Origin: Bog-473 sp963779735
GTDB lineage: Bacteria; Actinomycetota; Acidimicrobiia; Acidimicrobiales; RAAP-2
NCBI GenBank assembly: GCA_963779735.1
Contig: CAVZZJ010000003.1
Location: 124,001-188,000 of the forward strand
Reading direction: 5' to 3'
Length of the DNA: 64,000 bases
Shown: piece by piece, positions 27,290 to 35,401 of the stretch
Position numbering within the stretch: position 1 is the stretch's first letter
Layout of the letters: every line of letters starts with the position of its first letter
Translations under genes and position numbers: made by a program
Notes under the pieces: model-generated
What the model was told of the DNA's origin: nothing
Databases searched by the model: none
The model's input: the letters and a program-made list of their open reading frames with translations, nothing else

Positions 27290-28438
27290 GTGAGCATCGC
27301 ACTGCCCCGACGCACGGGCGCGCCCGACAAGGGGGGCGTGACGTCGGACGTGGCCGAGGATCCGCGAGGCAGGCACCTCCACCCCGGCCACCCCCACGGC
27401 ACCCCCGACCTCCCGCGGGTCTCGGCCCGCCGCCCGGTGCTGGTGGCCCTGGCCGTCCTCGTGGCGGCGATGGTGGCGGGGGTCTCGGTGGGGCCGGTCG
27501 ACATTCCGCTTCCCACCGTGTTCGAGTCGTTCCTGGGCCACATCCCGCTGCTCCACTACCACGCCCACACCTCGCCGCTGGACTGGGACGTGATCTGGGA
27601 GATACGCCTACCCCGGGTCGTGCTCGGCGGGCTGGTCGGGGCCATGCTGGCCGGGGGCGGTGCCGCCTACCAGGGGGTGTTCCGCAACCCGCTGGCCGAT
27701 CCGTACCTGCTCGGGGTGGCGGCGGGTGCCGGCCTCGGGGCCACGCTGGTGATCGTGGACGGTTCGGGGAACGATGTCAGCCAGCTCCTGCCCTTCGCCG
27801 CCTTCGCCGGCGCGGTGGGGGCGGTGGCCCTGACCTACACGGTGGGGGTCACCTCGGGCCGGCGGGCGTCGACGGCGTCCATCATCCTGGCCGGCGTGGC
27901 GGTCGCCGCGTTGCTCACGGCCATACAGACCTACCTCCAGCAGATACACGAGCCCGACCTACAAGGGGTCTACGCCTGGATCCTCGGCAGCCTCAGCACG
28001 GCCTCGTGGTCCGACGTGACCCTCATTTTGCCCTACGTGACGCTCAGTGCGGTGGTGCTGCTCCTCCACCGCCGCCTGCTCGACGTGCTCCGGGTCGGCG
28101 AGGAGGAGGCCGGCACCCTGGGGGTCCATGCCGCCCGGGTGCGGCTCGTCGTGGTGGCGGCGGCCACCTTGGGGACGGCGGCGGCCGTGTCGGTGAGCGG
28201 GCTCATCGGCTTCGTGGGCATCATCGTGCCGCACACCGTGCGGCTGGTGTCCAACGCCAGCTACCGGGTCGTGATGCCGGTGTCGATGATCGGCGGCGCC
28301 GCCTTCTTGATCCTGGCCGACGTGGTGGCGCGCACCATTCAGGCGCCGGCCGAGATACCGATCGGCGTGGTCACCGCCTTCGTCGGTGCGCCGTTCTTCC
28401 TCTTCCTCTTGCGCTCGCGCCGGACGGGGGTGCTGTGA
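27290..28438 (+). CDS. btuC: cobalamin ABC transporter permease (FecCD family)
   Basis: A 382-residue permease with about ten membrane helices. Family marks: RLPRVVLGGLVGAMLAGGGA, YQGVFRNPLADPYLLGV and the C-terminal ATPase-coupling GFVGIIVPH. It has a 50-residue His/Pro-rich cytoplasmic N-terminus. It starts 7 bases after btuF and overlaps btuD by the GTGA junction. It forms the B12 importer with BtuF and BtuD. Confidence 0.93.
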   Translation: MSIALPRRTGAPDKGGVTSDVAEDPRGRHLHPGHPHGTPDLPRVSARRPVLVALAVLVAAMVAGVSVGPVDIPLPTVFESFLGHIPLLHYHAHTSPLDWDVIWEIRLPRVVLGGLVGAMLAGGGAAYQGVFRNPLADPYLLGVAAGAGLGATLVIVDGSGNDVSQLLPFAAFAGAVGAVALTYTVGVTSGRRASTASIILAGVAVAALLTAIQTYLQQIHEPDLQGVYAWILGSLSTASWSDVTLILPYVTLSAVVLLLHRRLLDVLRVGEEEAGTLGVHAARVRLVVVAAATLGTAAAVSVSGLIGFVGIIVPHTVRLVSNASYRVVMPVSMIGGAAFLILADVVARTIQAPAEIPIGVVTAFVGAPFFLFLLRSRRTGVL

Positions 28439-29206
28439 TCACCTTCGAGGACGTGACGGTGCGCTACGGGAACGACTTCGCCCTCTCGGGCGTCGGCGGC
28501 ACGGTGGCCGACGGCGAGTGGGTGGGGCTCATCGGCCCCAACGGCGCCGGCAAGACGACGCTGTTGCGGGCCATCGTGCAGCTGGTGCGCTGCCGGGGCC
28601 GGACCCTGGTCGGCGACAGGGCGACCGATCGCATGACCCGGCGCGATCTGGCCCGTACTGGTCGCGTACGTGCCGCAGAAGCCCGAGCTCCCCGCGGAAA
28701 TGTCGGTGGCCGACTACATACTCCTCGGGCGCTCGCCGCACATCGGCTACTTCGGCTTCGAGAAGGCCCAGGACCACCAGATCTGCGCCGACCTGCTCGA
28801 GCGGCTCGACCTGGCCCGCATGGCACGCCGCAGCCTGGCCACGCTCTCGGGCGGCGAGCTGCAGCGCCTCGTCCTCGGGCGGGCCCTGGCCCAGGAGGCA
28901 CCCGTCCTCCTGCTCGACGAGCCCACCAGCGCCCTGGACCTGGGGCGTCGGGTGGACGCCCTCGAGATCGTCGATGCGGTGCGCCGCGAGCACGGGCTCA
29001 CCGTGCTCAGCGCCATGCACGACCTCACGCTGGCCGGCCAGTTCGCCGACCGGCTCATCCTCTTGGCCCACGGGTCGGTTGCGGCCGCGGGCCCACCGGC
29101 CGACGTGCTCGACGAGCAGGTCCTCACCGAGCACTTCGGCCATCAGGTGCAGGTGCTCCGCTCACCGGACGGCGAGCTGATCGTGGCTCCCCGGCGCGGG
29201 CCATGA
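28435..29206 (+). pseudogene. btuD: cobalamin ABC transporter ATPase, frameshifted
   Basis: The ATPase of the B12 importer is split by a single-base frameshift. Walker A GPNGAGKTTLLRA is in the first frame; the frame changes near 28657, and the signature LSGGELQRLVLG, Walker B VLLLDEPTSALDL and switch His SAMHDLTLAG are in the other. Removing one base (the A at 28657) restores a continuous protein of about 256 residues with the expected LVAYVPQK Q-loop. It may be a sequencing error, because all functional motifs are intact and downstream genes still overlap it. Start GTGA overlaps btuC; the ATGA end overlaps cobO. Confidence 0.85.
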
Positions 29207-29775
29207 CGGGGCCCGAGCCACAGGGCCCGGGCGCGGAGGGAGCCGGTGCCGAGGGGCGGGTCCCCTCGCTCGTGCTCATCAACACCGGCCACGGCAAGGG
29301 CAAGTCCTCGGCCGCCTTCGGGGTGATGGGCCGGGCCTGGGCCCGGGGCTGGAAGGTCGGCGTGGTCCAGTTCGTCAAGGGCGGCAAGTGGAAGGTGGGG
29401 GAGCGCAAGCTGGCCGACCACCTGGGCATCGACTGGCAGGTCCTGGGCGACGGCTTCACCTGGGAGTCGACGGACCTCGACGAGACGGCGGCCAAGGGCC
29501 GGCACGCCTGGGAGGTGGCCCGGGCCAAGCTGGCCTCGGGGAAGTACGACATGCTCATACTTGACGAGCTCACCTACGCCGTGACGTACGGTTGGGTCCC
29601 GGTCGACGAGGTGGTGCAAGGCGTGGTGCAGCGGGCGCCGAAGACCAACGTGGTGATCACCGGGCGCGACGCCGCACCCGAGCTGATCGCCATCGCCGAC
29701 ACCGTGACCGAAATGCGCAACATCAAGCATGCCTACGAGAGGGGCATAAAGGCGCGCAAGGGGATCGAATATTGA
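29203..29775 (+). CDS. cobO: cob(I)yrinic acid a,c-diamide adenosyltransferase
   Basis: A 190-residue CobO/BtuR-type corrinoid adenosyltransferase. P-loop GHGKGKSSAAFG (residues 29-40), then GWKVGVVQFVKG and DMLILDELTYAVTYGW, VVITGRDAAPELI and the closing RGIKARKGIEY. It transfers the adenosyl group from ATP to the reduced cobalt, the step needed before CbiZ, CobU and CobS. The ATG at 29203 overlaps the btuD stop (ATGA). A short Gly/Ala/Pro tail precedes the domain. Confidence 0.95.
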   Translation: MTGPEPQGPGAEGAGAEGRVPSLVLINTGHGKGKSSAAFGVMGRAWARGWKVGVVQFVKGGKWKVGERKLADHLGIDWQVLGDGFTWESTDLDETAAKGRHAWEVARAKLASGKYDMLILDELTYAVTYGWVPVDEVVQGVVQRAPKTNVVITGRDAAPELIAIADTVTEMRNIKHAYERGIKARKGIEY

Positions 29776-30428
29776 GCGGGCCGTCCGACCTCACGCCCGA
29801 GGTCTCTGTGAGGAGCGAGGACGGGCTGACCCTCGCCTCCCGCCTCTGGCGGCTCCCCGAGGCCATGTTGTCGATCTCCACGGCCCCGCTGGGCGGCGGC
29901 CTCGGCGCGCGCCACTGGGTGCTCAACGCCCAGGTGCGCCACGACTATGAGTGCGAGGAGCCCCAGCGCCACCTGGCCACGTTGGCCGCCAGCGCACGGG
30001 TGGCCGGCCCCGGAGTGGGCCTGATGACCGCCGTCGACGTGCGTCACGCCGTCGTGGTGCGCCAGGAGGGTCTGGCGGTGGACGCCACCGTCGGCATCAG
30101 CACGCCGCAGTGGGCCGCCGACCACCAGGCTGGGGCCCACGCCTCCGGTGCCCACGCCGCCGGCACCATCAACATCGTCGCCTTCCTGCCCGAGCGCCTG
30201 TGCGACGCCGCCATGGTCAACGCCGTGGCCACGGCCACCGAGGCCAAGGCCCAGGCCCTGCGCGACGCCGGGGTGGAGGGCACCGGGACCCCCACCGACG
30301 CCCTCTGCATACTGTGCCCCCGCCACGGCACGCCCCACCCCTACGGGGGCCCGCGCTCGTTGTGGGGGGCGCGCCTGGCCCGGGCCGTGCACCGCGCCGT
30401 CCTCTCGGGGTGCGCGGCGCCGGCATGA
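29772..30428 (+). CDS. cbiZ: adenosylcobinamide amidohydrolase
   Basis: A 218-residue CbiZ, which cleaves the aminopropanol side chain from adenosylcobinamide (and from some pseudo-corrinoids) to give adenosylcobyric acid. Recognisable parts are LSISTAPLGGGLGARHWVLNA, GLMTAVDV and the C-terminal GTGTPTDALCIL. Its place between cobO and cobU means salvaged corrinoids can be stripped and rebuilt. The TTG at 29772 overlaps the cobO stop (TTGA); a GTG at 29808 is a possible alternative start. Confidence 0.88.
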   Translation: MSGPSDLTPEVSVRSEDGLTLASRLWRLPEAMLSISTAPLGGGLGARHWVLNAQVRHDYECEEPQRHLATLAASARVAGPGVGLMTAVDVRHAVVVRQEGLAVDATVGISTPQWAADHQAGAHASGAHAAGTINIVAFLPERLCDAAMVNAVATATEAKAQALRDAGVEGTGTPTDALCILCPRHGTPHPYGGPRSLWGARLARAVHRAVLSGCAAPA

Positions 30429-30922
30429 TCACCCTCGTGCTGGGCGGCGCGCGCTCGGGGAAGTCGGCCTACGCCGAGCGGTTGATGGCACACCGCCCCC
30501 TGCCCATCACCTACGTGGCCACCATGGAGCTGGGCGACGACCCCGACCTGGCGCTGCGGGTGGCCCGCCACCGCCAGGGCCGACCCGGCCACTGGCGGAC
30601 GCTGGAGGCCGGGCTCGACCTGGCGATGGTCTTGCGCGAGACGACGGGCTCGGTCCTCGTCGAGTCGCTCGGCCCCTGGGTGGCCCGCCACGGAGAGGGC
30701 GTGGCCGTCGACGGCGCCGAGCTCTGCCGGGCGTTGGCCGAACGCGCCGGCGACACCGTCGTGGTCTCCGAGGAGGTGGGCCTGGGGGTCCACCCCTCCT
30801 CCGCACTGGGCCGGTGGTTCCGCGACGCGTTGGGCGCGCTCAACCAGGAGGTGGCCTGGGCCGCCGACCGGGTGCTCCTCGTCGTGGCCGGCCGGGCCCT
30901 CAGCCTCGACCAGGGACCCTGA
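30425..30922 (+). CDS. cobU: adenosylcobinamide kinase / GMP transferase
   Basis: A 165-residue bifunctional CobU, slightly short for the family (about 180). P-loop GGARSGKSAYAERL (8-21), YVATMELGDDP, RHRQGRPGHWRTLE (with the guanylylated His in the loop), SVLVESLGPWVAR, SEEVGLGVHPSSALG and a final nucleotide-binding region. It converts AdoCbi(-P) to AdoCbi-GDP, activating it for nucleotide loop attachment. Overlaps cbiZ by ATGA and leaves one base before cobS. Confidence 0.93.
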   Translation: MITLVLGGARSGKSAYAERLMAHRPLPITYVATMELGDDPDLALRVARHRQGRPGHWRTLEAGLDLAMVLRETTGSVLVESLGPWVARHGEGVAVDGAELCRALAERAGDTVVVSEEVGLGVHPSSALGRWFRDALGALNQEVAWAADRVLLVVAGRALSLDQGP

Positions 30923-30923
30923 C

Positions 30924-31631
30924 GTGCGCGCCGCGCTCGCCTTCCTCACCCCCTTCCCGGGGGCCCGTGTCCCCACGCCGAAGGCCTTGCGCTGGTTTCC
31001 CGCCGTCGGGGTCGTCCTCGGGTTCATCGTGGGCGGGTTGTGGTGGGTCACGGCCAAGGCCTGGCCGCTGCCCGTGGCCGCGTTGCTCGTGGTGGCGGCC
31101 GACCTCGGCCTGACCGGGATGCTCCACCTCGACGGCCTGGCCGACAGCGCGGACGGGCTGTTGCCCCACCTGAGCCCCGAGCGCCGCTTAGAGGTGATGC
31201 GCGAGCCCACGGTCGGCGCCTTCGGGGCCGGGGCCGTCGGGATCGTCCTCCTCGGTCGCTTCGCCGTCTTCGCCACGCTGCGGCCCGCGCCCCTGCTGGT
31301 GGCCGCCCTGTGGTGCGTCTCGCGCACCTCCATGGCCGCCGTCGTGGAGCGGGTGCCCTACGCCCGCGCCCAGCGAGGCCTGCCCAGCGCCTTCATCGGC
31401 TCGGCCCTCCCGGTCCTCGTCGTCTGCCTGGTGGTGGCCGGCGCGGCCGCCCTGGCCGCCGGCTGGGCGGTGCCGGCCGGACCGGTGGCCGTGGCCGCGT
31501 CGGTGGTGGCCTTCGGGACCGTCGTGGCCTTCGCCCGCCGGCGGATCGGGGGCTTCACCGGCGACGTCCTCGGCGCCGCCGGGATGGTGGGGGAGACCGT
31601 CGGCCTGCTGGTGGCGGCGGCTCGATGGTGA
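30924..31631 (+). CDS. cobS: adenosylcobinamide-GDP ribazoletransferase
   Basis: A 235-residue integral membrane CobS. It joins AdoCbi-GDP to alpha-ribazole(-5'-P). The signature HLDGLADSADGLLPHL (Mg-binding Asp residues) is present at about 71-87, then GAFGAGAVGIVLLG and FTGDVLGAAGMVGETVGLL. About six membrane helices. GTG start, 1 base after cobU; the end overlaps cbiB. Confidence 0.93.
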   Translation: MRAALAFLTPFPGARVPTPKALRWFPAVGVVLGFIVGGLWWVTAKAWPLPVAALLVVAADLGLTGMLHLDGLADSADGLLPHLSPERRLEVMREPTVGAFGAGAVGIVLLGRFAVFATLRPAPLLVAALWCVSRTSMAAVVERVPYARAQRGLPSAFIGSALPVLVVCLVVAGAAALAAGWAVPAGPVAVAASVVAFGTVVAFARRRIGGFTGDVLGAAGMVGETVGLLVAAARW

Positions 31632-32584
31632 CGGCACACCGGGCGAGGGCGCCCCGGGCGCGGGTGAGCCGGGTGCGGGCGGGCTACGGCCGGTCCAACC
31701 TGTCGGCCCGAGCGTTGGCCGCCGCCGCCGGCGTCGTGGCCGATCTGGCCCTGGGCGAGCCCCCGCTTCGTCCCCACCCGGTCAGCGCCTTCGGCGACGC
31801 CATGGCGCGGGTGGAGCGCTCCCTCTACCGCCCCCGCCGCTCCGCCGGGGCGCTCCATGCCGCCACCGGGCTGGGCATCGGGGTGGCGGCCGGTGCACTG
31901 GTCCGCTCCACCACCCTCGCCACGTACGTGGCGGTGGCCCAGCGGTCGCTGTGCGAGGCCGGGCTCGGCGTGGCCGCCGCCCTGCACGACGACGACCTCG
32001 CGGGGGCTCGCCGGCTGCTGCCCGCCCTGGTGGGGCGCGACCCCTCCTCGCTCGACGCCTCGGAGATCGCCCGGGCGGCGGTGGAGTCGCTGGCCGAGAA
32101 CACGGTCGACGCCGTGGTGGCCCCCGCCGTCTGGGGCGCCCTGTTCGGCGCCCCCGGGGCCCTGGGCTACCGGGCGGTCAACACTATGGATGCCAGCGTC
32201 GGCTACCGCAGTGTCCGCTACGCCGACTACGGCTGGGCCAGCGCCCGCCTCGACGACCTGGCCAACCTCGTCCCGGCCCGGCTCACCGCCGCGCTGGTGG
32301 CCGCCGTGCGCCCCCGCTCGGCCCCCGCCGTCTGGGGGGCGGTGCGCCGTGACGCGCCGGCCCACCCCTCGCCCAACTCCGGCGTGGCCGAGGCGGCGTT
32401 CGCCGCTGCGCTGGGCCTGCGGCTGGGCGGCCTCAACACCTACGGCGCGGTGTCCGAGCGCCGCCCGCCGCTGGGCCGCGGCCGGGCCCCCGAGGGCCCC
32501 GACATCACCCGCGCCGCCGGCCTGTGCCGCGACGTCACCTACGCCCTGGTGGCGCTCTTGGTGACCGTGGCCGGGGTGACATGA
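31625..32584 (+). CDS. cbiB: adenosylcobinamide-phosphate synthase
   Basis: A 319-residue CobD/CbiB membrane protein that attaches (R)-1-amino-2-propanol(-P) to adenosylcobyric acid. Family marks: LGEPPLRPHPVSAFG, ESLAENTVDAVVAPAVWGAL, GYRAVNTMDASVGYRS and HPSPNSGVAEAAFAAALGL. The ATG overlaps the cobS stop by 7 bases and the end overlaps cobC. With CobC it provides the re-synthesis half of the remodelling cycle opened by CbiZ. Confidence 0.94.
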   Translation: MVTAHRARAPRARVSRVRAGYGRSNLSARALAAAAGVVADLALGEPPLRPHPVSAFGDAMARVERSLYRPRRSAGALHAATGLGIGVAAGALVRSTTLATYVAVAQRSLCEAGLGVAAALHDDDLAGARRLLPALVGRDPSSLDASEIARAAVESLAENTVDAVVAPAVWGALFGAPGALGYRAVNTMDASVGYRSVRYADYGWASARLDDLANLVPARLTAALVAAVRPRSAPAVWGAVRRDAPAHPSPNSGVAEAAFAAALGLRLGGLNTYGAVSERRPPLGRGRAPEGPDITRAAGLCRDVTYALVALLVTVAGVT

Positions 32585-33477
32585 GAGCCCCTCCACCCGG
32601 TGCGCACGGCGGCGACGGGGCGCGGATCGCCCGCGCCCTGGGGCTGGACCCCGACTCGCTGCTCGACCTGTCGGCCAGTCTGAACCCGGTCGCCCCCGAC
32701 GTCGTCAAGCTGGCCCAGTCCCACCTCGGCGCGTTGCGCCGCTACCCCGACGCCGCCGACGCGCAGCGTCTCCTGGCCGAGGCCATCGGTGTGGAGACCG
32801 AGCGCCTGCTGCTGGCCAACGGGGGATCCGAGGCCATCGCCCTGCTCCGACAGTCGATCGGTGGCCGGGTCGAGGAGCCCGAGTTCTCCCTCCACCCGAG
32901 GGGGCCGGCCGGTGCCCCGCTCTGGCGCTCGAACCCCCACAACCCCAGCGGCGCCCTGGCCGGCCCGGCGGAGCGGGCGGACGTATGGGACGAGGCGTTC
33001 TTCCCCCTGGCCACCGGGCGCTGGACCCGCGGCGACCCGGGTGCCGTCGCCGTGGTGGGCTCTCTGACCAAGCTCTTCGCCTGCCCCGGCCTCCGCCTGG
33101 GCTACGCCATCGCCGATCCCGAGCTCATCGCCGCCCTGCGGGCCCGCCAGCCCGAGTGGGCCGTCGGCGGCCTCGGTCTCGCCCTCCTGCCCGAGCTGCT
33201 GCAGGCGGCCGACCTGGAGGGGTGGGTGGCCGAGATCGCCCTCTTGCGCACCGAGCTCAGCGCGCTCCTGACCCGCCACGGGGTGGCCCCGTACCCCTCC
33301 GACGCCAACTTCGTCCTGTGCGACGCGCCGTCCGGGTTCCGTGACAAGCTCTTGGGGCAGGGGATCGTCGTTCGTGACTGCACCTCGTTCGGGCTGTCCG
33401 GCCGGGTCCGCATCGCCGTGCCCGACCGAGAGGGGATGGAGCGGCTGTCCTCCGCACTCGACGCCCTCTCGCCATGA
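32581..33477 (+). CDS. cobC: threonine-phosphate decarboxylase-like PLP enzyme
   Basis: A 298-residue class I/II aminotransferase-fold protein matching CobC (CobD in Salmonella), which makes (R)-1-amino-2-propanol phosphate from L-threonine phosphate. Marks are HGGDGARIARALG, LDLSASLNPVAPDV, SNPHNPSG and the PLP-lysine strand GSLTKLFACPGLRLGYAIA (Lys near 160). It is shorter than the usual 330-360 residues, mainly in the middle, so it is the least typical enzyme of the operon. The ATG overlaps the cbiB stop; its own stop begins the mini-ORF. Confidence 0.88.
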   Translation: MRAPPPGAHGGDGARIARALGLDPDSLLDLSASLNPVAPDVVKLAQSHLGALRRYPDAADAQRLLAEAIGVETERLLLANGGSEAIALLRQSIGGRVEEPEFSLHPRGPAGAPLWRSNPHNPSGALAGPAERADVWDEAFFPLATGRWTRGDPGAVAVVGSLTKLFACPGLRLGYAIADPELIAALRARQPEWAVGGLGLALLPELLQAADLEGWVAEIALLRTELSALLTRHGVAPYPSDANFVLCDAPSGFRDKLLGQGIVVRDCTSFGLSGRVRIAVPDREGMERLSSALDALSP

Positions 33478-33551
33478 CCCCGCCCATGACCACGCCCATG
33501 ACCCCGCCGCCCGTGACCCCGCCCATGACCAGACCAATGACCACGCCATGA
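33474..33551 (+). CDS. repeat-built mini-ORF bridging cobC and bluB/cobT
   Basis: A 25-codon frame in which six units of 12 bases (one of 15), consensus ATGACCMCGCCC, each begin with ATG or GTG in the same frame. It starts inside the cobC stop (ATGA, 33474-33477) and ends on a TGA that overlaps the bluB/cobT ATG (ATGA, 33548-33551). The peptide is only Met, Thr, Pro with one Val and one Arg, so it is unlikely to have its own function. I read it as a relay that lets ribosomes continue from cobC to the next gene; translation is not shown. Confidence 0.5.
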   Translation: MTPPMTTPMTPPPVTPPMTRPMTTP

Positions 33552-35308
33552 CCGCTCGGCCAGACGCCCTTCCCCCGACGGCCGAGCCGTTCGGCGCCGA
33601 CGCCCGCCTCGCCCTGCGCCAGATCATTGAGGCGCGCCGCGACGTCCGCCGCCGTTTCCTGCCCACGCCCGTGCCCGACGACGTGATCGACCGGGTGCTC
33701 CAGGCGGCGCACCGGGCCCCCTCGGTCGGTCTGACCCAGCCGTGGGACTTCCTCATCCTCACCGATCCGGCCCGGCGCGCCCGGGTGGCCGACCACGTCG
33801 AGGAGGAGCGGCGGCGGTTTGCCGCCTCGCTGCCCTCGGCGCGCGCCCGGGCCTTCAACGACCTGAAGGTGGAGGCCGTGCGCGAGTCGCCGCTGAACCT
33901 GGTGGTGACCTCCACCCTCGAGCGCGGGGGGGCACACGTGCTGGGCCGCTACACCCAGCCCGAGATGGCGCACTACTCGACCTGCCTGGCCGTGCAGAAC
34001 CTGTGGCTCACGGCCCGGGCCGAGGGGTTGGGCGTCGGATGGGTGAGCTTCTACCGCCCGCCCGTGCTCTCCGAGATCCTCGGGCTGCCGAGCCACATCG
34101 TGCCGATCGCCTACCTGTGCGTCGGCTACGTGGAGGAGTTCGACCCCGCGCCCGAGCTGGCGCTGCGGGGCTGGGCCTCGCGGCGGCCGTTGAGTTGGGC
34201 CGTCCACCGAGAGAGTTGGGAGCACCGCATGATCCACCCCTTCGACGACGCCCTGGCCGCCGTCCGTCCCGTCGACCCGCTGGCCATGGACGAGGCCCTC
34301 GAGCACCACGGTCGGCTCACCAAGCCGGCGGGCTCCCTGGGCGAGCTGGAGTACCTCGGAGCCCGGCTGGCCGGCATCGCCCGCGTCAGCCCGCCCCCCA
34401 TACCCGAGCCGGCCACGGTGGCCATCTTCGCCGGCGACCACGGGGTGGTGGAGGCGGGGGTGACGCCCTGGCCCTCGGAGGTCACCCGCCAGATGGTGAG
34501 CAACTTCTGCGCCGGGGGAGCGGCCATCAACGCCATCGCCCGCCAGGTGGGCGCCGAGGTGGTGGTGGTCGACGTGGGGGTCGACGGAGAGCTGGATCCC
34601 GCCCCCAACCTGCTGCGCCGCAAGGTCCGTCCGGGCACGGCCAACCTCGCCCGCGAGGCGGCCATGAGCCGTGCCGAGGCGCAGGCCGCCCTGGACGTCG
34701 GCGCCGAGGTCGCCCGGGAGCTGGTGGCGTCCGGCGCCCACTGCCTGATCACCGGCGACATGGGCATCGGGAACACCACCCCGTCGGCCGCCCTCATCGC
34801 CCACTTCACCGGCCGCCCGGCGGTCGAGGTGGTGGGGCGCGGCACGGGCATTGACGATGCCACGTTGGCGCTCAAGACCGCGGTGGTCGACGAGGCCCTG
34901 CGCCGCACCGGTCGCGACGTGGCCCCCGAGGACCACCTGGGGGCGCTGGCCTCGCTCGGCGGCCTCGAGATCGCCGCCCTGGCCGGGTTCGTCGTCGGCG
35001 GTGCCGCCGCGGGGGTTCCGGTCATCGTCGACGGCGTCATCGCCGCCGCCGCCCTCGTCACCGCGGCGGCGCTGTGCCCCGTAGTCCTCGACTACTGCAT
35101 CGCCGGCCACCGCTCGGCCGAGCCCGGGGCGGGCGCCGCGCTGGACCACGTCGGCCTGCGGCCGCTGCTCTCGCTCGACCTGCGGCTGGGCGAGGGCAGC
35201 GGGGCCTGCCTCGCCCTCCCCCTGGTGCAGGCCGCAGCGCGGGTGCTCAACGAGATGTCCACCTTCGACCAGGCCGGGGTGGCGAGCAAAGACGCCGGCG
35301 CCAGCTGA
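33548..35308 (+). CDS. bluB-cobT: BluB-CobT fusion: lower ligand synthesis and activation
   Basis: A 586-residue two-domain enzyme. The first 220 residues are BluB (5,6-dimethylbenzimidazole synthase, FMN cleavage): RRDVRRRF, HRAPSVGLTQPWDF and AVQNLWLTARAEGLGVGWVS. From about residue 245 it is CobT (nicotinate-nucleotide:DMB phosphoribosyltransferase): LGELEYLGARLAGI, IFAGDHGVVEAGVTPWP, GDMGIGNTTPSAAL and LGEGSGACLALPLV with the catalytic Glu. The fusion channels DMB directly to alpha-ribazole phosphate. Last gene of the B12 operon. Confidence 0.93.
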   Translation: MTARPDALPPTAEPFGADARLALRQIIEARRDVRRRFLPTPVPDDVIDRVLQAAHRAPSVGLTQPWDFLILTDPARRARVADHVEEERRRFAASLPSARARAFNDLKVEAVRESPLNLVVTSTLERGGAHVLGRYTQPEMAHYSTCLAVQNLWLTARAEGLGVGWVSFYRPPVLSEILGLPSHIVPIAYLCVGYVEEFDPAPELALRGWASRRPLSWAVHRESWEHRMIHPFDDALAAVRPVDPLAMDEALEHHGRLTKPAGSLGELEYLGARLAGIARVSPPPIPEPATVAIFAGDHGVVEAGVTPWPSEVTRQMVSNFCAGGAAINAIARQVGAEVVVVDVGVDGELDPAPNLLRRKVRPGTANLAREAAMSRAEAQAALDVGAEVARELVASGAHCLITGDMGIGNTTPSAALIAHFTGRPAVEVVGRGTGIDDATLALKTAVVDEALRRTGRDVAPEDHLGALASLGGLEIAALAGFVVGGAAAGVPVIVDGVIAAAALVTAAALCPVVLDYCIAGHRSAEPGAGAALDHVGLRPLLSLDLRLGEGSGACLALPLVQAAARVLNEMSTFDQAGVASKDAGAS

Positions 35309-35401
35309 GCCGACCGCGAGGGTCCACCGGCGGACGATTCGAATTTGGGAGCCCCGAAGTCAGATGAGGGAGTCGTTCTCAGCCCGGTCATGTTTCTTCT
35401 C

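Noticed and set aside
29592..29771. Earlier start for cbiZ inside cobO
   Set aside because: The extra residues are antisense-like Arg/Gly-rich; the TTG overlap at 29772 fits the operon pattern.
35309..35401. tRNA-like GATTCGAATT piece
   Set aside because: No cloverleaf can be formed; only a short match to a T-loop.
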